Below are positions 58,230 through 64,000 of a stretch of 64,000 nt of DNA, piece by piece. Both the position numbers and the translations under genes were made by a program. The stretch comes from Chara braunii (lineage: Eukaryota > Streptophyta > Charophyceae > Charales > Characeae): assembly GCA_003427395.1 (NCBI GenBank), contig BFEA01000156.1, forward strand, positions 2,090,563 through 2,154,562, written 5' to 3'. Position 1 is the first letter of the stretch, and each line of letters opens with the position of its first letter. The notes below the pieces were generated by a model. The model was not told the DNA's origin. It worked only from the letters and a program-made list of their open reading frames with translations, and made no database searches.

Positions 58230-58946
58230 GCAAATGATTTCGGTGTGGCATTATTTCACGTGAGACATTCACATGAAAGCAGACACAGCGAGTTGGCTCA
58301 CACAGGATGAACACGCAACTGGTTCACACAAGATGAACACACAGCGATTCAGATTCGACAACTTCCTGAAACGTGAAACGTCGAACTTTGGAAATGCCGA
58401 TAGAGATACATCATGAAAAATGCAACATCCAAAGTGTACGCGCGCAAGAAACGCGAGTACGTCCTACACACGCGGAATGTCTACGCTTCGAAGAGGTCTC
58501 ATCTAATCTCTAAATCATTATTAATAACTCTCGCTACACCTACTAACTGACTTCTCTCCTTCTCCTAATTTCAAGGTCAACACCTCCAAACTCTTCCAAA
58601 AACGTCAATTAACTAAAAAATCAAAAGGTCCAATCATACGCAGCAATACCAAAGGGCCAAAGGGCCAAAAAAGCCGAAAAAGCCGAAAAAGCCAAAAAAA
58701 AAAAAAAGGCCGAAAAAGCCGAAAAAACCACAAATAACCAAAAGGCCAATATCCAGGGGGGGCCAAGACGCCCTAGCCCGAAGGCCTAGAGCAGCGGACA
58801 AAAACACTTAATCAGGCTACTTTCTTCATGGTACCTGGTCGATACATGTAACCCTGATGTCAAAGGTCACCTGCCTTGCTACCTGCGCCCAGTCAGGCGC
58901 ATTAAGTCTGACAAAGCGCCAGAGGATGCACTCGAAGAAGTCAGTC
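58230..58946 (-). repeat. PLE1 5' pseudo-LTR
   Basis: It is a direct repeat of 53,445-54,170. It ends abruptly at the codon for TDFF, i.e. inside the coding 3' end, as expected of a pseudo-LTR formed by a truncated tandem copy. It preserves the C-terminal reading frame to the stop after CIDQVP. Then GGGCAAGTGA and MITE copy D resume. Confidence 0.9.
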
Positions 58947-59264
58947 GGGCAAGTGACCCCGGACCACTCTGCTAGCCTACCAAAAAACAAAAAAAAAACA
59001 AAAAACAAAAAACAATAGATAAACAACAACACAACATGAAGAAGAAGACGGAAAAAAAAAAAGAGGTTGGGGTTAGGAGCTGGCAGGATCATTGTGACCC
59101 TGCCACGTGGCAAGGCAACGATCGTCCCCCCCGCCCACCAACTTGATAATGTTTTTACTTTTATGTACCTAAAAATCAGATTAAATAACGAAAAAAGTTA
59201 ACATTCCAACCATGGTCAAGTTTGACCACATGGCTAATCAGTCGTCGCAGGTACGCAGTAGTAG

Positions 59265-60098
59265 CTACTTCTGGAAATCTTGCGTGGCCCTCATCAGTCT
59301 CATCAGAGCGTCGAGGCTGCACTTACGCAACATCTCGATTCTTCGTTGGTTTCGTAGAATCGAAACCAAGAAAGGTTTATCCACATTGATCTTTGGTTGC
59401 CACCGTCGGAGATGTAAGACATCCACCCTCGCATCGAGCTCCATCTCCTTTTTGCATGCCGCGAGTTTGCATCTCCTCCCATTAATCAGCACTGCAGATT
59501 TGCCGAAACTTGATCGGATTGACCTCCAACCCCCACACCAGCAATTTCCCCCATGTATATACATGGAGAAAGTCATTCGTTCACTAGCCTCATGCCCCGA
59601 TAGGAACTGGTAAACATTTGTGCTTCCCTTATCCGAATCCCTCACGCTTACCCTAACTGGTGTGACGCTCATCGAGGTATGCTCTAATCCTCCAGCAGGT
59701 GCTAACCTTACCCTCTCCAGTCGGCCTAACCTCCTTCGCCCGACTCCCTCTCGTGTTACCAGCTTACCCGATGTGTTCAGCACCGGGCTCCAGTGCAGTA
59801 TGTAAGTGCGTTCAATGGTAGTCAGTTCCGCCTGATGACACCTATCAACCGGGATCAAAACATACGATTCTGCTCCAAAGGTTCTCCACCACCGATAGAG
59901 GTGATTAGCTTTTTGTCCTCTATTACAGACTGATAAGTGCTCCCGCCAGCGTACAAACCCACTCCTTGCTGTCTGCCCGACATACTGCGCTCGGCAGGAT
60001 GGTGAAGTGAGGATATACACGCAACTAAAACCATTGTGGAAACAAAGCGCGCCATATCTACGATACAGGTCAACCCATGCAGCGATACATTTACCCAA
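59265..60098 (-). pseudogene. PLE2 GIY-YIG endonuclease and basic linker
   Basis: A 277-residue uninterrupted frame. CVYILTSPSCRAQYVGQTAR (from residue 26), VRWREHL, GAESYVLIPVDRC, LTTIERTYILHW and SPVLN give a full GIY-YIG domain with Tyr, Tyr, Arg, Glu and Asn all present. The C-terminal part (FGKSAVLINGRRCKLAACKK, FLVSILRNQRRIEMLRKCSL) aligns with the PLE1 linker (FGESEVLIKGTKVKLKKAKA and MLKKQLRQLLK). In PLE elements the nuclease starts target-primed reverse transcription. A frameshift separates it from the upstream frame. Confidence 0.85.
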
Positions 60099-60119
60099 CC
60101 AACGTTCTCATCATACAAC

Positions 60120-61492
60120 GCCAAACAGATAACAACCAGCCTATACAGCCTCTCGACACTCTCATCCAGAATATCGTACTTACGAAGTTCGATCAAAAGC
60201 CCACATAGGGCCCAAAGTTTGCTCGATGTTCACTGGCCACCTTCTGCGTCATCATCAACATCTCGGTCGTCCCCTACAGTGTCACCTATATCTTCGTCTG
60301 TCGGATACTACTTCTCCTCCCCATCATCATAAGCCAGCAGCATATGCTTCTCGGTAATAACGAGGATCGCTTGCATCTTCTTTCCGTCGTATGTGACACC
60401 CTCAGATTGGCAAATACGCTTGAGTTCGTCAACGTTCAGGTTCCCCAGCATACGGAGGTTATCCGTAACGAACTTGAGCTTGCCAACCGATCCTGGAGCT
60501 GCGGGGATCTTCCTTCGAGAGGTATTCGGAGTCTTTCGTCGTGGGGTCTTCTTCATCGACTGATGTCTGCAGCCCAACTGTAGCTTTCTCTGCGTCGTTC
60601 ACTTTGTCGGAGTTACCATGGGTGGGGTGTCACCCACGGCTACGTCGTCACCACGATTACGCTTCTCGTCGATAACGAGGTGCTCAGCCTGTCGGCTCAG
60701 CGTATCAATGTCGCTGTCATAGCTTTCAGCATCATCCTCGCCCGATGATCAGGACAGGGCAATACTGGCCTTTCCTTTGGCACGAGTCCTCTCTTTGCGT
60801 TCGCGTTCGTACCTCTCCTGCAAAGACTCCCCAAGTTGTCTCATGTGCAAGGAGATCTCCTTCAACATGTTTTTTCTTAGTTCCTCTTTATGCTCATCCT
60901 CCTTCTTCTTCTTTTCCTCCCTACGTTTCACCTTTCGAATAGCCGCTTGACGTGCTTCCTCGACTGCCAGCCTTTCCTCCTCCTCTCGTTTTAGTCGAGC
61001 TTGTTTCTCCTGTTTTCACTTTAGCTTTACTTCCTTTTCCGCTTTAACGGCGTCGAAACCCTCCTTCATCATTGCTATCGATGCCGCGAGTTTCTCCAAC
61101 TGCTTCTTCATGGTCGAGTCCTCGGAAGCCGATCTTGGTGTCGGCGCCCGTGCCTGCTGCCTTGGTGATACCGAGCGTCCGCGTTGCCCCACATACCATA
61201 TGTTGCCCTCACCACCCAGCTTGGGACACTGATTACGATAGTGTCCAGGTTCCCCACATTCGAAACATACCGGAGCAAAGCGTCTTGGCGGGTCGTCACT
61301 TTTATCCGAGTGACTAGGCGCCCCCCTCTCCCATATCTGGTCCCTTCGTCCTTCCTCCGGTCGATCCGCCGCGCCATCGTGCCTCCGATAGTCACCGCTT
61401 TGATCGTCTCCTCGGCCCCGTCGATAGTCACGTGCATAATTGTTGTAGTTGCGTCCGGCCATCTCAACAAGCGCTTCAGGCTGAACCTTCAA
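60120..61492 (-). pseudogene. PLE2 N-terminal region: CCHC, coiled coil, SAP
   Basis: A single frame runs from 61,492 to about 60,120 and is interrupted only by TGA (61,016), TGA (60,749), TGA (60,599), TAG (60,308) and TGA (60,230). It contains an RGG-like start, an intact knuckle CFECGEPGHYRNQC (61,226-61,267) and charged coiled coils (LKREEEERLAVEEARQAAIR). An acidic linker and a SAP-like motif NVDELKRICQSEGVTYDGKK (about 60,435-60,355) follow. The knuckle should bind RNA and SAP should bind DNA, by family knowledge. The frame is otherwise intact over 1.37 kb. Confidence 0.7.
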
Positions 61493-61690
61493 ACGTCCGT
61501 AATTACCATAAGTTATACGAAAATGTCAATGCCGAGAGTACCGTAAACGAAACTTCAAAGCACCCATGCCCTCCAGGTGATACCCAAAACGCCTATAAAC
61601 ACATCTACCGCGCAGGAAGAAATCGCTACGTCTCAGAGAATCAGATCACCATGAGTCCACCCAAAACTCCTACGTTCATCTTCCTCCTCC

Positions 61691-63480
61691 TTAGAGTCCA
61701 CATCGATCTGACCCTTTTCTTTTCACTAGTCGCGCTGGTTGGTTCCACGGTTGTGCATTATTTTCTTTCCCACTCCAAATGATCAGATCCTCGTCATTCT
61801 CAGAGCTAGATGTATCATCATACTCATCACCTTTCAAAATTCTCCCCCTCGGCGCTTTCCTTAGTCTCGCATGTCTTACTGCCTCCTCATCTGTGCCCTC
61901 TACTGGCCCTGGTAAGACTGCTGGATCTTGGGGGTTGGGCTCCTCGGGATCATCGAAGAATGTCCCCCACACATCCAAGAATCCGCACTTCACACCCTGG
62001 TGCACCGCTTCCAGCTGCATATCCCAATGTATATACACCAATTTCGTCACACTCTCTCTTGAGAGGTTATTCCTCCTCTTCGCGTGGACCAAGTCCAGTG
62101 ATGACCAGTTCCTCTCACAGTCCCCTCGTCGCAATCTTCTGAAGGTCCGGATGATTGCCCCTATACGTTGTCCACCATTATGGGGGCGTCGTCCTGGCGA
62201 GGGAACTGTTTCCCCTGCCAAACGGGTCTCACATCGGCTCGCTCTTCGCCTGTTCCTCCGACACCTCACAGTGGAATGTCCATAGACTTTGTCCTGTATC
62301 AAGGTGGGATTGCAATTCCCCTCATTCGTTTCCCTCCAACTGCGACTTGAAGAACTCAATCGCATTATTCACTAGGGGGACTTGGTCTTATATTGGGGGA
62401 AAGGAGGAATTGTGCGGCATGTGCGGGTCGGCCTCAGTGACAGCCCGTCAATATTCTGCAAGTGACCACAAAGCATGTCATCGAACGTCCACAAATGGGA
62501 AGGTGATACCCCGTCCATATCCATCCTTTTTAAAACCTCATGCACTGGCTGCATCACATTCACAACCCTGTACACCCCTTTCCACCATTCCTCTGACATG
62601 ACCCATTTTCTCTGCCTTCTTCCTTAACTTCACGGGGCTCCAATGAATCTTCAGCCACCCGGTCTTCATCATGTCCTCGAGTACCCATTGCCTATTTGTG
62701 AGTCTTAGCAGCATTTGGTAGACTGATGCAAACCGGACTTTGTGGCGAGGATGAGGGTTTTCTTATCATCCATTGAAGATTTGGTGTACAGTCTAACCGT
62801 GCAATGGTGGTTTTTTATAAACTTCACCATCGTCTTGGCTTGCTTCCTGATCGGCAACACTCATTCAAGGTTCGATATGTCCTTGAGAAGGAGGCTCATG
62901 GTGTGCGCCGCACATAGGAGCCAGGGAATCTTTGTGATGTCGAAATCCCTCTGGCGCCAAAGAATCTTTGCAGCTCTCTTTTTCACACTAGCATTGTCTG
63001 TGCAAATGGCGTTCACCTTATGAACTTCAATCTCCCTGATTACCTCCTCCCAAAGTTTGGCAAGGGCCGTGGCGGTTTTCATCCTGCCCGACATGTCCAA
63101 CACCTTCACAAGGACCGCCCCTCCTCCCACAACGATGAAGTTCATGACAGGCCTCAACTTCTTGTCCGTGCACCCATCAATGATCAACGTGCAACCTGAG
63201 CTAGCCATCTTATCTATAATGGGTTATACCGCCTGCTTCACCTCATCGTACAATGTGTCTAAAACGATGGTCCGGATAGCTTCGAAGGAAGTCATTTGGG
63301 TTTTGGCCTTCTGCGCACCCAACTCCATGTATAGGTCGTGGAGCACTTTGGTCTCATCCTGTCACACAAAGTTGAAGGGGACCCCAGAACGACACAAAGC
63401 CCTCCCCCACTGAAGGTCGAGTCTCTTTTGCGCAATGTTTTCTACCCATTTGCGGACAGAGGTCTGTTTTTTCTTCTCTG
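61691..63480 (-). pseudogene. hAT-superfamily transposase (decayed)
   Basis: On the minus strand the frame reads KWVENIAQKRLDLQWGRALC, a TGA (63,362-63,364), LGAQKAKTQMTSFEAIRTIV, a TAA (63,224-63,226), and LIIDGCTDKKLRPVMNFIVV. It continues with AICTDNASVKKRAAKIL, WLLCAAHTMSLLLKDI and a TGA (62,861-62,863). The DG-TD and TDNAS segments are the DUF659/hAT catalytic core pattern. Further on, in shifted frames, comes RFASVYQMLLRLTNRQWVLE. The C-terminal dimerisation block CERNWSSLDLVHAKRRNNLS (about 62,119-62,009) is diagnostic for hAT. An acidic tail ends at 61,691. hAT transposases cut and paste DNA with 8 bp duplications. Confidence 0.88.
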
Positions 63481-63654
63481 ACTTGCAACACGTGTGGATA
63501 CCTGACATGAAGGATCCTCAACAACCTCCGCTGAATCGCCCTCTATCCTCGTCCTGTTTCGTTCTTCGAATGTCTGGAGTGTTGCACCAGAAACCGTTGT
63601 CGAATCCTCTCTCCCTGGTACAGGAGGTGGCCAAAGAAGTGCCTCCATCTGGTC

Positions 63655-63734
63655 CGGGTAAGCTGCCTGGTTGGGCGACCCGGGCGGTTTCCAGGCACGT
63701 CCGATGCGACCTGGGCGGCCCAACTCGTAACACA
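63655..63734 (-). mobile_element. Probable right terminal region of the hAT element
   Basis: Read on the minus strand, this begins GTTACGAGTTGGGCCGCCCA and continues GGTCGCATCGG. GGGCCGCCCAGGTC matches the sub-terminal GGGCCGCCCGGGTC of MITE copy C (one mismatch) and is close to copy A. A-rich repeat AR resumes immediately outside (from 63,735). The opposite end of the element was not found; it may have been lost at the junction with PLE2 near 61.5-61.7 kb. Confidence 0.45.
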
Positions 63735-64000
63735 AAAAGTGGGAAAAAAAATGATGAACTATAACATAAGAAGAAGAAGAAGAGGAAAAAAATGTGAAAA
63801 AATAAGAAAAGAAAAAAAAAGGTTGGGGGTAAGGGTTGGCAAGGTCTCTTCCCTAAAATGTTTGTCACGGTGTTCGAACGATTTTCGAATGCTCACTTCT
63901 CTCTCTCTCTCTCTCTCAACCACTGCACCACTGTGAGAACGATGGAAAGTCACCTCTATCAAAGATCACGGACAGCCCAAGTGCAGAACTCCACAAGAAT
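63735..64000. repeat. A-rich repeat AR unit and (CT)n run
   Basis: GATGAACTATAACATAAGAA, a GAAGAAGAAG run and GGTTGGGGGTAAGGGTTGGC match the AR units at 51.9, 52.5 and 59.05 kb. A (CT)n microsatellite lies at about 63,898-63,916. No gene is seen to the end of the window. Confidence 0.6.

Larger units (their letters stand above)
53445..58946 (-). mobile_element. Penelope-like element PLE1, near complete
   Basis: This 5502 bp insertion is flanked by the exact 10 bp GGGCAAGTGA (53,435-53,444 and 58,947-58,956). The empty site survives in MITE copy C. It has two direct ~720 bp pseudo-LTRs, the left one containing the C-terminal coding end, as known for Penelope-like elements. On the minus strand the order is 5' pseudo-LTR, leader, CCHC knuckle and coiled coil, SAP-like motif, GIY-YIG nuclease, linker, RT, C-terminus in the 3' pseudo-LTR. 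GIY-YIG lies N-terminal of RT, an order known from the Chlamys/Naiad-type clades rather than canonical Penelope. A handful of stops and frameshifts inactivate it. Confidence 0.88.
59205..61495 (-). mobile_element. Penelope-like element PLE2, 3'-truncated
   Basis: It is a diverged relative of PLE1 with the same order (CCHC, coiled coil, acidic linker, SAP-like, GIY-YIG, basic linker). It ends after DALMRLMRATQDFQK with a TAG at 59,265. Everything from RT onward is absent and A-rich repeat AR follows from about 59,200. No pseudo-LTR or target duplication was found. DNA similarity to PLE1 is low and protein similarity clear, so it is a separate family and not a fragment of PLE1. Confidence 0.8.

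Noticed and set aside
60120-61492. Selenocysteine recoding as the default explanation for TGA codons in PLE2
   Set aside because: Similar TGA and TAG stops occur in unrelated decayed genes nearby; reported only as a possibility to test.

Overview
The window reads as repeat-dense, intergenic nuclear DNA of a large plant-type genome. The best guess is a streptophyte, possibly a charophyte such as Chara. Three things point that way. A degraded gag-like protein looks like retroelement proteins I associate with Chara braunii (from memory, not searched). The decayed nad6 fragment matches plant-type mitochondrial nad6. The repeats are plant-style Ty3/gypsy, hAT and foldback elements. I found no intact host protein gene, no rRNA, no convincing tRNA and no CRISPR array. 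Nearly every recognisable coding segment belongs to a broken transposable element.

Layout. 1-1.8 kb: a GA-linked repeat and a ~91 bp satellite. 1.97-11.3 kb and 21.4-31.6 kb: two same-orientation copies of a ~9.5 kb composite repeat (blocks B, I, H) about 19.6 kb apart. A third B block at 15.3-19.1 kb carries a GC-rich hAT-type element with an 8 bp target duplication. Block B at 21.4-25 kb carries a mitochondrial nad6 fragment (a NUMT). Four foldback elements made of palindromic arrays lie at 19.6, 28.6, 30.2 and 43.6 kb. 31.7-39.5 kb: a minus-strand Ty3/gypsy element with gag CCHC, protease, RT stub and integrase. Most of its RT/RNaseH is replaced by another repeat, and a second gag-like CCHC open frame follows the integrase. 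39.9-40.3 kb: a tRNA-derived SINE-like sequence. 44.8-50.7 kb: mostly unrecognised, with decayed open frames. 50.8-51.2 kb: a GA tract, an assembly gap and a perfect Nextera mate-pair junction adapter (artefact).

51.7-64 kb is the most informative part. A-rich repeats host several copies of a ~250-270 bp MITE, two with perfect 8 bp target duplications. One of these MITEs is itself interrupted by an almost complete 5.5 kb Penelope-like element (PLE1, minus strand). PLE1 has a 10 bp target duplication and two ~0.72 kb pseudo-LTRs. Its order is CCHC zinc knuckle, coiled coil, SAP-like motif, N-terminal GIY-YIG nuclease, linker, reverse transcriptase. A diverged, 3'-truncated relative (PLE2) lies next to it with the same N-terminal order. 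Beyond PLE2 lies a decayed hAT transposase whose terminal GC-rich motif resembles the MITE ends, so it may be the autonomous partner.

Interactions are those of nested selfish elements rather than a pathway. Stop codons in the pseudogenes are often TAG or TGA. The two PLE1 pseudo-LTRs directly show one CAG to TAG change, consistent with decay by cytosine deamination.
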